From contig CP136063.1 in NCBI GenBank assembly GCA_032622095.1, positions 270,003,426 through 270,067,425 on the forward strand: a stretch of 64,000 nucleotides of DNA, read 5' to 3'. The notes under the pieces were generated by a model. It searched no databases and was not told where the DNA came from. It saw nothing but the letters and a program-made list of their open reading frames with translations. Position 1 is the first letter of the stretch, and each line of letters begins with the position of its first letter. Both the position numbers and the translations under genes were made by a program. Below, one piece after another: positions 13,437-24,897 of this stretch. Origin of the DNA: Siphonodentalium dalli (Eukaryota; Mollusca; Scaphopoda; Gadilida; Siphonodentaliidae).

Positions 13437-14786
13437 TTGTTATTCGATTTATTATTTTTTCCCATTATTATTATTCTTAGCAATTTTGTAACTCTTATAT
13501 CTCTGGAAGTACAATATATAGAGATCTGGAATTTCGTACGTATATATACCTATACTAATTCTAGGTCAATAGACTATATAGGATATTGTCCGCCCTTGAT
13601 TTACAGAGTTATCTCCCCTTTTGTGAAAAAATGGGGATGCTGTATCTCGAAAAGTATGAGCAGCAGAGACTCCAAATTTGGACCATATGTACAACTCAGT
13701 ATGCCCTATTGTGTGAATGCATTACAATTTATGTCCGCGCTTTCGCCACAGAGTTGTCGCCCATGGTTCGCAAAACTCGATTTATTTCATATCCTGTGTG
13801 TGGCTATGGCATGCAAGGTATCCAGATTTGAGATCTTCTATGCAGTTAATCATTAGCAACATGATACGAAAAAAAGTTTTGAACAGGGACGGACTTATAT
13901 TTTTGGGGTTTGGGTGGGGGCAAAATTTTCGCAAATATTTTTTGCGATGATTTCAACTATTTTTACTGTCGTGTATCTATTAGACGTACTAATGATCCTC
14001 CTGAAAGAATTTTGTAAATCGGTTGAGAAATGTCCAAGTTACAGACCATCGAAAATTGTATTCATACATCAATTGAGGAGAAAGTGCTTTTGACTCTATC
14101 TCCTCCTAGACGACGCACATAAACTGGATTTGGTTTATGTGAGCGTCTTATCCATAGAGAGAAGATGAAATGGTGAAATTTTGACCAAGATCCAATAAAA
14201 TTTGTCCGCACTAGGGAGGGGTCAAAACTTGTCAATTTTTTTTGGTCGCTGATTTGAACCAAAATTGTTGTAAAGTATCTATAAGATGTACTGAGTGTCA
14301 TTATGAGTGAATTTTATGAATCGGTTGAGAAATGTAGAAATTGTGGCTCCTTCCTTTTTTTCAAGTTTACAGAAAATGCACTATGAATTTAAATTCCTTC
14401 AACCAATCGTCACGTGTTTGGTGTCATTCGATGGGGAATTTCTAGTACTTCTAAACGATTACCTACTTGTCGTATTATGTCGATAGAGGCGAGATATATT
14501 CGAAAAGTATGAACAGAACAACATACATATTGGCCTACATTATAAAATATCGGAACAATACCTTACCAAAACCCAAGTAATTATTATAGGGGCATTAAAT
14601 ACGAAAACAATAACGCAAAAATTAACTAGATATCTCAACAATTGGCCGAGATATGGCGACTTTTCTATCCACGTCACCAAATTTCGAGGCATGGGTGGAG
14701 GTCACACCAGAACGTTCAAACTGAACACAGAAATGTCAATAAACCATACTATCGACATACCAATCAATTTCGCGCGATTCCCTTAT

Positions 14787-14816
14787 TATACTTCCATATT
14801 TTAATATGGAAGTATA
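14787..14816. repeat. Hairpin TATACTTCC...GGAAGTATA (copy 2)
   Basis: Same palindrome in the second 1.38-kb copy, exactly 1380 bases downstream of the first. Confidence 0.95.
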
Positions 14817-16166
14817 TTGTTATTCAATTTATTATTTTTTTCCATTATTATTATTCTTAGCAATTTTGTAACTCTTATATCTCTGGACGTACAATATATA
14901 GAGATCTGGAATTTCGTACGTATATAGACCTATAATAATTCTAGGTCAATAGACTATATAGGATATTGTCCGCCCATGATTTACAGAGTTATCTCCCCTT
15001 TTGTGAAAAAATGGGGATGCTGTATCTCGAAAAGTATGAGCAGCAGAGACTCCAAATTTGGACCATATGTACAACTCAGTATGCCCTATTGGGTGAATGC
15101 ATTACAATTTATGTCCGCGCTTTCGCCACAGAGTTGTCGCCCATGGTTCGCAAAACTCGATTTATTTCATATCCTGTGTCTGGCTATGGCATGCAAGGTA
15201 TCCAGATTTGAGATCTTCTATGCAGTTAATCATTAGCAACTTGATACGAAAAAAAGTTTTGAACAGGGACGGACTTATATTTTTGGGGTTTGGGTGGGGG
15301 CAAAATTTTCGCAAATATTTTTTGCGATGATTTCAACTATTTTTACTGTCGTGTATCTATAAGACGTACTAATGATCCTCCTGAAAGAATTTTGTAAATC
15401 GGTTGAGAAATGTCCAAGTTACAGACCATCGAAAATTGTATTCATACATCAATTGAGGAGAAAGTGCTTTTGACTCTATCTCCTCCTAGACGACGCACAT
15501 AAACTGGATTTGGTTTATGTGAGCGTCTTATCCATAGAGAGAAGATGAAATGGTGAAATTTTGACCAAGATCCAATAAAATTTGTCCGCACTAGGGAGGG
15601 GTCAAAACTTGTCAAATGTTTTTGGTCGCTGATTTGAACCAAAATTGTTGTAAAGTATCTATAAGATGTACTGAGTGTCATTATGAGTGAATTTTAGGAA
15701 TCGGTTGAGAAATGTAGAAATTGTGGCTCCTTCCTTTTTTTCAAGTTTACAGAAAATGCACTATGAATTTAAATTCCTTCAACCAATCGTCACGTGTTTG
15801 GTGTCATTCGATGGGGAATTTCTAGTACTTCTAAACGATTACCTACTTGCCGTATTATGTCGATAAAGGCGAGAGATATTCGAAAAGTATGAACAGAACA
15901 ACATACATATTGGCATACATTATAAAATATCGGCACAATACCTCACCAAAACCCTGGTAAATATTATAGGGGCATCAAATACGAACACAATGACGCAAAA
16001 ATTAGCAAGATATCTAAAAAATTGGCCGATATATGGCGACTTTTCTATCCACGTCACCAAATTTCGAGGCATGGGTGGAGGTCACACCAGAACGTTCAAA
16101 CTGAACACAGAAATGTCAATAAACCATACTATCGACATACCAATCAATTTCGCGCGATTCCCTTAT

Positions 16167-16196
16167 TATACTTCCATATTTTAATATGGAAGTATA
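16167..16196. repeat. Hairpin TATACTTCC...GGAAGTATA (copy 3)
   Basis: Same palindrome in the third 1.38-kb copy. Confidence 0.95.
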
Positions 16197-16823
16197 TTGT
16201 TATTCAATTTATTATTTTTTTCCAATATTATTATTATTATTCTTAGCAATTTTGTAACTCTTATATCTCTGGAAGTACAATATATAGAGATCTGAAATTT
16301 TGTTCGTATATAGACCTATACTAATTCTAACTGAATAGACTATATAGAATATTGTCCGTGCTTGGTTTTCAGAGTTATCTCCCCTTTTGTGAACAAATGG
16401 AGATGCTATATCTCGAAAAATATGTGCAGCAGAGACTCCAAATTTGGACCATATGTACAACTCAGTATGCCCTATTGGGTGAATGCATTACAATTTATGT
16501 CCGCGCTTTCGCCACAGAGTTGTCGCCCATGGTTCGCAAAACTTGATTTATTTCATATCCTGTGTCTGGCTATGGCATGCAAGGTATCCAGATTTGAGAT
16601 CTTCTATGCAGTTAATCATTAGCAACTTGATACGATAAAAAGATTTTAACAGGGACGGACTTATATTTTTGGGGTTTGGGTGGGGGCAACATTTTCGCAA
16701 TTTTTTTTTGCGATGATTTCAACTATTTTTACTGTCGTGTATCTATAGGACGTACTAATGATCCTCCTGAAAGAATTTTGTAAATCGGTTGAGAAATGTC
16801 TAAGTTACAGACCATCGAAAATT

Positions 16824-18100
16824 AAATAATTTGGCTAATGAAGGAGCATGGGAGAGGATGAAGCATAACCGGGAAGGCGACGAAACCATGCTGGGTAATG
16901 ATACCAGGTCAGGGTGGTGAGACCAGGCCGAGGGTGGTGAGACCAGGCTGACCGGTGGTGGATGTAAACGGCAGATTTAGCAACAAAAAAAAAAAAAAAA
17001 AACAAGTCCAGTAGTATAATATTTTTGTTGTATATTTCGAATGGGGAGAGTGGTGCGGACCGAATTTTATCGCTGGCAAGTTTTTTGTCCCAATCATTAC
17101 CGATCTACGGCATGTACAAGAAAAATACATATTTTTGGCGCCAAATCCAAACGGGCTAATTGGTGAGCAAGGTTAATACAGGAGCAGGTACTGCGGTATC
17201 GCGTAGGTAGGCCCCCAAAGTTTGATAGCTCTGCTGTAATAGCAAACTGTCAAACATCGAGTGAGCTTCCGGTCGGTTCAGACTTTTTGTAAATTCCAAC
17301 GAAAATCAAAGGGGGAAAAATTGTCTAAAAATCAAACATCGAGATAAAAAAAATTTGAATAGTGGATATGATAGATAGTTCCCAAACTCAACTTATCGAT
17401 GTCTGCTTAATTTGTGCTAAGGTACAAGGTTTACTCGTGACGAGGCTTTGTAATGTTAACAAGTATATTTATGTGCTGTATCACTAAGCTATTTTTCTCG
17501 CCAAATCCGACCGGGTTAATGAAGGAGAGATGTAATGCAGGAGCCGGTACGTTGATATATTTTTGGTAACATCCCAAAGTTTGACCACTCTACTTACAAA
17601 GCAAACCGACCAACGGAAAGCTCGTGTTCAGGTGGGTACATATTGGCAAATTCCAACAAAAACCAAAAGTTCAAAAATTCTTGAAAAAAATAAAATATGG
17701 AGATAAAATTTTGCTGACGAGTGGATGTGATAGGGGATATCAACGCCCAGCACTGGTGCGATTGCTTAAGTTTCAGAACAAAGGATCCACTCGTGGCGAC
17801 GATATATAGCGTAATGCGTACAACATCGATATATGGCAAAAGTCGAAATTCAAGCAGGCTAATGAAGGAGTGAGTGAAATGCGTGAGCATGTGCCTCAGT
17901 ATACCATATATACATCCTGGAAGTTTGACTGGTATAAAAGCAATCCGTCTAACGGGGACGCGCATCGGTTGGTCGAGGCTTTTGTCAACTTCAAGTAAAT
18001 CTTGCAAAGAAATAAATGAAGGAATCGTGATAAAGCAAATTGGATGTGGTCGGTACTATCCACGTGCAAATTCGATGATTTTTTTTTACTTTTCAAATGA
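16824..18100. repeat. Decayed ~350-bp tandem repeat
   Basis: Similar strings recur at about 17143, 17502 and 17846. Each reads as a (C)CAAATCC-like start, GGCTAAT or GGTTAAT, GAAGGAG, then ATACAGGAGC or ATGCAGGAGC, AAGTTTGA about 60 bases later, and a following AAATTCCAAC-like stretch. A fourth start (GGCTAATGAAGGAG) is near 16833. Units are heavily diverged. A poly-A run of about 18 bases lies at 16985-17002. The 137-codon minus-strand frame at 17594-18007 spans two such units, so it is not taken as a gene. Confidence 0.7.
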
Positions 18101-19170
18101 ATGCGCAATGAGTTATTCAGGATTAAGTGACCGATAGATATTACATGTGTTCAATACTCCCGGATGACTGTATACACATAGGAAAATTAATGTGAAGGGT
18201 TAACAATATGATTATATCTTTAAAGGAAAACTGTACGCCAAACGTTGTTGTTGGTTTATATAGTCTCCGAGTCGGAGAATAAGGTAACAAATTTTCCATT
18301 ATTTGAAAGTCTGTTGAGTATGAAGTAGTGTTACGGATGACAAATTTACCGGAATGCAAAAATACAAATTGTTGTTGTCGAGTAATTTTTGTACATTTTT
18401 CAACCAAATGTCTCAAATAAAAGTTATATTATATATGCATACTAGTCCCATATACTCATTTATCGTCACTAGTCAGTGAGTGGCTTGAGTTTTCTCCCTG
18501 TATCAGCATAATGTTTCAACCGACCGTGTGTGCAATGGGTTTACTAATCCAGTATCCCTCAATTATAATTTAATTACGTCTGGTACACGGAAATTCGTAT
18601 TTTAATTTACGCCATTTTATGGCTCCAGCCATAAATTCAATTTATGTTAAATTATTAACTTTTAAATTATTAAATTTTAAGATAGCCTATTAACCTGAGC
18701 GTTTACAGAATACATCTTCGACTCAAATTACTTATGTTTCTATATAGTATCGATAATAGATCGTTGTTATCATCGGAAATTTAGTGGAAATGTCGTACAG
18801 TACCCCTTTAAATAACAAGTTTGAAATAGTTTTGTGGGTACAAAATAATAAATATGAATTGAAGACCCATGTCCAGTAAGACTTCTATCAGCTAATGTTT
18901 AATTTTTTCGAATATTTTATTATGAAATGAGATGTTTAATTGGGACAAGTTATTGATTTATTTTTAGAACAGACCTGGTCACTGGTAACAGTAACCACTA
19001 TTGTTCGTTAGCTAAACAACCGCACAGTATTAGACCAGAAGATATTCGAAATGAAATCAATATTAATCAATAGAATCATTTCCGGACAGAATTCTTGACT
19101 CATATTTAATATTTTATACCCTGATAACTATATAATACATTAAGTATAGTGTTATAGATATGTGTAGATC
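18101..19170. other. AT-rich DNA without recognisable features
   Basis: No convincing open frame, RNA gene or repeat seen on either strand. Confidence 0.6.
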
Positions 19171-19510
19171 ATGGTTAGGCTTAATGTTAACGTTATGGTC
19201 AGGATATGGTTTATAAATTGGGTTAGAATTGTGGATATTGTTAATGTTAAAATTGTGACAGTGTCAGTTATGCAAAGGATTTGGTTGTGGGTACGCTTGT
19301 ATGTATGATTAGGCTCATCGAAAGAGTTATGCTAATGGTCCAAGGTACGGCTATGGGTATGGTTTGCAGGAGGGCAATGTATTTGGTAAGGGTATTTTAT
19401 TGGGTTAGAGTTAAGTGCTGTGGATAGGGCTGTGGAAATGGTTATGATTATGGATTGGCTACCAATATTAGGGTTATGGAGTGGTTTATGTGTAAGGATT
19501 GGATAGGGGT
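19171..19510 (+). repeat. Degenerate G/T-rich minisatellite
   Basis: Imperfect iterations of GGTTATG, GGGTTAG and GGATATGG-like words over about 340 bases (for example TATTAGGGTTATGG near 19467). It resembles degenerate telomere-like sequence but never forms consecutive TTAGGG units. Confidence 0.6.
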
Positions 19511-19512
19511 GG

Positions 19513-20126
19513 GTAGATGATTCAATTAAGGATGGTGATCGCCGATAGGGAATTTATATGGAAGTATCAAAATTTTGCAGGCCAGAATTTTAACCCTCTA
19601 GTTATTATTATTATTATTATTATTTTTCTGAGTAAATTTGGTACGCGAGATCTCAGGAACCGCTGAATGTACAACGCTGAAATTTTCAGATTGTGTACAG
19701 ATTCTACAGTAGGCGGCGGTAAATCTATCCGTGCTTGATTTATTGAGTTATGGCCCTTAAACCGGCCTCTCACATTTATCGACAATTGTAGAGTATATCT
19801 GGAACGCATTGAGGCAGCGGTAGATGATTCAATTAAGGATGGTGATCGCCGATAGGGAATTTATATGGAAGTATCAAAATTTTGCAGGCCAGAATTTTAA
19901 CCCTCTAGTTATTATTATTATTATTATTATTTTTCTGAGTAAATTTGGTACGCGAGATCTCAGGAACCGCTGAATGTACAACGCTGAAATTTTCAGATTG
20001 TGTACAGATTCTACAGTAGGCGGCGGTAAATCTATCCGTGCTTGATTTATTGAGTTATGGCCTTTAAACCGGCCTCTCACATTTATCGACAATTGTAGAG
20101 TATATCTGGAACGCATTGAGGCAGCG
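19513..20126. repeat. Recent 307-bp tandem duplication
   Basis: Two units, 19513-19819 and 19820-20126, start at GTAGATGATTC and end at GAGGCAGCG. They differ at about one position (GGCCCTTAAACC against GGCCTTTAAACC). Each holds an (ATT)n run and begins near ATATGGAAGTATC, a half of the hairpin found in the neighbouring repeat family. Confidence 0.97.
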
Positions 20127-20898
20127 GAACGGGACAAATGTTATGATGTAGAGCAACTTAAACTTGGTTCAGTTCCACAAAATGGATGTTGTCCGATTAC
20201 TACCCGGGGAGTGGAGAACGGGTGTTCAAATTCGTAAAAAATGAAGTCTCTTCGATTTCCATCAAACTTACATGTCATAGTCTCCAATTTAATCCGATAA
20301 CGATGCCGTAAAAAATTTGTAAATCGGTAGAAAATTGACAGAGTTACCGACCCCTGAATGTCCAAAAATGACGAACAAATCCTTGTATCCACAACTCCCC
20401 CCAGACCGATGTTCGGACAAAGGTTGTTGTTATCAATTAACGATCGGTATGCACGAATGAGCAGGCACGCGAAATTTGGGCATCATCGGGCGAAAATTGG
20501 CTAGATGCATGCAAATTGAAGTGCTGAAATTTGAAACTTATACAAGTTTAGAACCCGTTAACGCAGATAAATGGGGTTGGTGTCATTCGACGGGGATTAT
20601 CGAGGCGAATACAATGATGTCAATATTTTCGCAAATAGCTGAGATATGGGCATTTTTTCGAAGTTATGTGTGGATATTCACACGCAAATATGCCTATCGT
20701 GTAGACCTCACAAAGACGAACTCAATGACACCGGTCGCAACACTCTAGCTTAAAAACCGACTGAGATAGAGAGGTTTTATCACCAAGTCACCTATTGTCG
20801 CGGTAATGGTATTTTTGCATAGAAACGAGTCCATTGAACTCAGAAATGCCAATATTACTTATGCTAACCATCACAAACAGTTTCTACCTGTATATTAT
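20127..20898. repeat. Diverged relative of the 1.38-kb repeat, first part
   Basis: Shares anchor words in the same order with 12466-13406: TTTGTAAATCGGT, GGTGTCATTCGA.GGGGA, GCCGAGATATGG or GCTGAGATATGG, and CTCAGAAATG or CACAGAAATG before the hairpin. Identity is low, so this is an older copy. Confidence 0.7.
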
Positions 20899-20928
20899 TA
20901 TACTTCCATATTTTAATATGGGAGTATA
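20899..20928. repeat. Hairpin, ATATT/AATAT core
   Basis: Same palindrome as in the 1.38-kb copies, with one mismatch in the right arm (GGGAGTATA). Confidence 0.9.
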
Positions 20929-21112
20929 TTGTATTTCTGTTGACCCAGTTTTCCGTTTAATTGGACATACTGAGAAAAATAATGGAACTAGGAACGCGAA
21001 TTTTTTTGGAAAAGTAGGCAACTAAGAGCTACTGAAAATGTACGCCTCAGAATTTCGGTACACCGTTTCATTGCAGAGTTATCGCCCTTTTACGTTTCTC
21101 CATTTTTATTAT

Positions 21113-21143
21113 TATACTTCCATGGTGTAACCAAGGAAGTATA
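21113..21143. repeat. Hairpin, TGG/CCA core
   Basis: TATACTTCC and GGAAGTATA arms, with an inner ATGGTGTAACCAA that can extend the pairing through TGG and CCA. Confidence 0.9.
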
Positions 21144-21326
21144 TTGTTTTTCTACTGCGGCCGTTTTCTGTTTAATTGGAAATACTCAGAAACTAATGGG
21201 AGGAGGACCGCGAAATCTCTAGCGAATATAGGCATCTAAGGTCTACTAAAAATAATGGTATCCGGATGTTGGTCCAATATCTTTTGACAGAGTTATGGCC
21301 CTTTTTCGATAATTTTTCATTGTTAT

Positions 21327-21357
21327 TATACTTCCATGGTGTAACCGAGGAAGTATA
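21327..21357. repeat. Hairpin, TGG/CC core
   Basis: Same type as the previous one. One inner base differs (ACCGAGG). Confidence 0.9.
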
Positions 21358-21545
21358 TTGTTTTTGTACTGGTGCCGTTTTCCGTTTATTTGGAAATACT
21401 CAAAAAGTAATTGCACTAGAAACACGAAACCTGTAGTGAATATGTAGGCATCTGAGGTCTACTAAAAATAAAGGTATCCGCATGTCGGTCCAATGTTTCT
21501 TGGCGGAGTTATGGCCCTTTTACGATTATTTTTCACTATTATTAT

Positions 21546-22060
21546 TATTATACTCAACACTTTTGCAACGCCCAAATCTCTGAAAGTATTAGGATTAGAA
21601 AACTGAAGATTGGTAAGTATGTTGGGGTAAATTAGTTTTATGCCTTTGGCTCATAACGAATATTGTCCGCGATTACCCCGCGGAGTTATCTCCCTTTATA
21701 TGAAAACATGTCATTTTATTATCTCGGAAATTATAAGGAGCAGAGCATTGAAAATTGGACCGCATGCACGCCTCGATATGCCCTACTGCCCACGGGCATC
21801 AAAACTTGGGTCCGCGCTTTCCCTGAGGAGTTACCGCCCATAAATAGAGACACCTCTATTTGATTTACTATGCTGTACTCTCGTATCATTCCAGATAACT
21901 GCATTTGGTTTTCATAGTCGTGTTGACCGTTGTCAGGTTAGTCCGAGAAATAAATTTGGACAGGGTCGGACATACATTTTGACGCTGGGGTGGGGCAAAA
22001 TTTTAGAAAAAAAAAGTTTTGATTGACATTCATCTATTTAAGTATGTGGATTTCCTGAAT
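21546..22060. repeat. Diverged relative of the 1.38-kb repeat, second part
   Basis: Matches 13460-13960 in order: ATTGTCCGC, GAGTTATCTCCC, TATCTCG(G/A)AAA, AAATTGGACC or AATTTGGACC, ATGCCCTA, GTCCGCGCTTTC, then the GGGGT(T)TGGGTGGGG(G)CAAAATTTT stretch. The frames at 21640-21863 correspond to the same repeat-derived frames and are not called genes. Confidence 0.75.
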
Positions 22061-22893
22061 CAAAAGAAACCCATAACGGAAGGATTTTTGAAATCCGAGA
22101 AGAAATGCAAGAGTTACGGGCCCTCAAAGTTTGCAATTTGGGCCCATGTGCTTGTCGTCACATTTTTTTTTGGAATGTAACATCTACAACACCACCCGAT
22201 CTAGACACTGAAATAATTTCGAAATTACATTAAAAACTGACACAGTTGCGGGCCTTCAAACTATGCATATTTGGGCCCACGTGCTTGTGTACACATCTCC
22301 TCCGAAGATGTCGAACTTAGGATGTCATCTGATATCCCAGTGCGTGCGATCTGAAGTGAGCACGTGGTGTGCCGAATTTTGCCAGTGTCGGTTCAGTGTT
22401 GTGGGTCAGGGGAGGGGTGGTTCGAGGTACCAAAATTTATTTCGTCTTCGAATTATATGAAACTTGGAATATAACATCTACCATACACGGTGTTCACAAA
22501 ACTGAAAACAGATCGTAAATCCGTTAACAAATGGCCGAGATTTGGGCTCTCAAAATTCGAATCTGGACCCGTATTCTTTCCAATAATCAAAATGTTGTCC
22601 GCCTCCGAATCAGACAAAATTTATAACAAACAATCTATGTAAGGAACTAATCACAATACTGAAAACAATTTTAAAATCCATTAGAAAATAACTGAGTTAT
22701 GGTCCTGCAAACTTCGCATTTTGGGCCGGGTTTGACAATGTCCCAATCCCGTTATCCCATCTCGAGGTAGGGGTGGGGTCACTTACAAACACATAAGATA
22801 AACACACGCATGTTAAGAACAACATATAATTATCATACTTCGTGTTTCCGTCCCGAAAATGCGATTCTTTCAGATCATGATTTTCCCTATTAT
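22060..22893. repeat. Old ~150-300-bp repeat with GGGCC(C/T)TCAAA words
   Basis: Related stretches at about 22118, 22250, 22544 and 22700 each combine an AGTTACGG or GAGTTATGG word, a (C/G)TC.AA(A/C)TTTG-like word and TTTGGGCC. Identity is low. Part of this is probably the continuation of the 1.38-kb family. Confidence 0.5.
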
Positions 22894-22924
22894 TATACTT
22901 CCATGGTGTAACCAAGGAAGTATA
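22894..22924. repeat. Hairpin, TGG/CCA core
   Basis: Fourth dispersed TATACTTCC...GGAAGTATA hairpin outside the 1.38-kb array, again preceded by an ATT run. Confidence 0.9.
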
Positions 22925-22949
22925 TTGTTTTTGTACTGGTGCCGTTTTC

Positions 22950-23650
22950 ATCATGTGCTACAAACACGCGAAAAATGGTATAGATAGCACTTCCGGTTCG
23001 AAAGTTCGGTATTGGTCGAACGCTCTTTAAAAAACTTTTTTCTTCTGAATTTTACCAAATTCATAGGGCGTCATCGCTAGTCCGAACTGAAGACAGCGCC
23101 GTAAAGTTTAGCGAAATCGACCAAAAACTGACGTCACAGCACCCGATTCAAATTTTGACTTTTGGGTATCCTGCAAGGAGCGAACCTTGCCCTGATTTCT
23201 TTGAAAAAGGCGAATAGATCCAAAACGACTACCGATTGCCTTGATTTTTTGTACTAACATAGCTACCGTCCTTGGCTATTGACTGGACTGGATGCGGAGT
23301 TCGTCCGACCTTGACCTTGGACGAAGAATCGGTTAACGCTCTTTGAAAAACTGTTTTCTTCTGAATTTGACCAAATTCATAAGGCGACATCGCTAGTCCA
23401 AACTGAAGACAATGCCGTAAAAAATAGCGCAATCGACCAAAAACTGACGTCACAGCACCCGATTCAAATTTTGACTTTTGGGCATCCTGCAAGGTGCAGA
23501 TCTTGCCCTGATTTCTTTGAAAAAGGCGAATAGATCCAAAACGACCCTACCGATTGCCTTGATTTTGCGTACGTACATAGCTCCCGTCCTTGGCTATTGA
23601 CTGGACTGGGTGCGGAGTTCGTCCGACCTTGAACTTGGCACAAAACGCTC
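22950..23650. repeat. ~310-bp repeat, first block (two units)
   Basis: Units at about 23017-23327 and 23328-23640 share AACGCTCTTT(G)AAAAA, GACCAAATTCATA(A/G)GGCG, CATCGCTAGTCC, CTGACGTCACAGCACC, CCTGCAAGG and TTGGCTATTGACTGGACTGG. Identity is high. The leading 65 bases (CATGTGCTAC..TATTGGTCGAA) recur at 24352. Confidence 0.93.
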
Positions 23651-24345
23651 TTCATGTTGATTACTGTTGTTTGCGCATCTCCTCCAGAACGGCTTAAGAT
23701 ATCGAGTTCGGACTTGCTCTATTAGCTTCGTCTTCTCATGCGCTACACGCACACAAAAAATGGTTCACCGTGGTAAACATTGAAGTATCGAAATTGCAGT
23801 GCAATTTCAATTTCATTCTAGTTATTATTATTATTATAAAATACCTTATATCTCAGAAACCGCCAGGTCGATTGATTTGATATTTCCTACTCATATACAT
23901 CCACGAAAAGTTAGTTTTATGCACTTACCGCTATTGTTGTCCGACCTTGATCTTGACCTTGACCGTCGCCAGTAATTTTGTTGCAAAAAATAGTTTGTCC
24001 TAATTTAACCAAACTCACATGGTGGTATCGCATGGCAAAGACGATTAAGATTCAATATAAACTAGGTCAATCGGTCAAAAAATGGCGGAGTAATGGCGGT
24101 TTGATTATAGCCACATTTAACTTTTATTGAGTTTGGATCTCTTATGGGTCAAAAATTGAATGACCGATTAGAATGATTTTTGGTACATATATATCGTTCG
24201 TCCTTAGCTATTAACCCGACTGGGTGTGAATTTCCTACGACCTTGACCTTTGCACTAAACGCTCTTTATATTTATTACTGTTGTGTACGTATCTCCCCCG
24301 GAACGGCTAGAGATATCGAGTTCGGACTTGCATTATTAGTTTCCT
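23650..24345. repeat. Linking sequence with related low-identity repeat pieces
   Basis: Contains two versions of a stretch ending GATATCGAGTTCGGACTTGC (about 23699 and 24312), an (ATT)n run at 23823-23837, and CCTTGACCTTGACC words at about 23950-23962. No gene seen. Confidence 0.6.
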
Positions 24346-24897
24346 CCCATCACGTGCTACATACACGAGAAAAATGGTATGGATGGCGCTTCCGGTTCGA
24401 AAGTTCGGTATTGGTCGAAAAATCGGTTAACGCTCTTTGAAAAACTTTTTTCTTCTGAATTTGACCAAATTCATAGGGCGACATCGCTAGTCCGAACTGA
24501 AAACAGCGCCGTAAAATTTAGCGCAATCGACCAAAAACTGATGTCACAGCACCCGATTCAAATTTTGACTTTTGGGTATCCTGCAAGGTGCTAACCTTGT
24601 CCTGATTTCTTTGAAAAAGGCGAATAGATCCAAAACGACTCTACCGATTGCCTTGATTTTTTGTACTAACATAGCTACCGTCCTTGGCTATTGACTGGAC
24701 TGTCTGCGGAGTTCGTCCGACCTTGACCTTGGACGAAGAATCGGTTAACGCTCTTTGAAAAACTTTTTTCTTCTGAATTTGACCAAATTCATAAGGCGGC
24801 ATCGCTAGTCCGAACTGAAGACAATGCCGTAAAAAATAGCGCCACTGACGTCACAGCACCCGATTCAAATTTTGACTTGTGGGTATCCTGCAATGCG
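24345..24897. repeat. ~310-bp repeat, second block (one full unit and one deleted unit)
   Basis: Unit 24422-24738 and a shortened unit 24739-24897 match the first block. The last unit lacks the stretch between GTAAAAAATAGCGC and CTGACGTCACAG partners and ends at CCTGCAATGCG. Confidence 0.9.

Larger units (their letters stand above)
12466..16823. repeat. 1,380-bp tandem repeat, three full copies and a fragment
   Basis: Copies begin at TTAATCATTAGCAAC: 12466, 13846, 15226 and 16612, so spacings are 1380, 1380 and 1386. The last copy stops after about 212 bp at GACCATCGAAAATT. The first two full copies differ by scattered substitutions only. The third has a small ATT expansion near 16230 and more changes. 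Open frames of 60-139 codons recur here but are interrupted differently in each copy, so I do not call genes. Diverged relatives lie at 20127-22960. Confidence 0.97.
20899..21545. repeat. Three hairpin-headed units of ~214 bp
   Basis: Three units start at TATACTTCC hairpins (20899, 21113, 21327). Each continues with a GTTTTC-GTTTA-TTGGA stretch, ATACT(C/G)A(G/A)AAA, GGCA(A/T)CTAAG-like words and a terminal GAGTTAT(G/C)GCCCTTTT. They are tandem and clearly diverged. The first carries the ATATT/AATAT core, the next two a TGG/CCA core. Confidence 0.85.

Noticed and set aside
13437-16622. Frames of 60-139 codons in the 1.38-kb repeat
   Set aside because: The longest is open in copy 1 only. Copies 2 and 3 are interrupted, and diverged relatives show no protein-level conservation.
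17594-18007. 137-codon minus-strand frame
   Set aside because: It runs across two units of a decayed tandem repeat and has no recognisable domain. Frames on both strands overlap it.
19171-19510. Interstitial telomere (TTAGGG)n
   Set aside because: Only degenerate GGTTAT/GGGTTAG words. No consecutive TTAGGG units.
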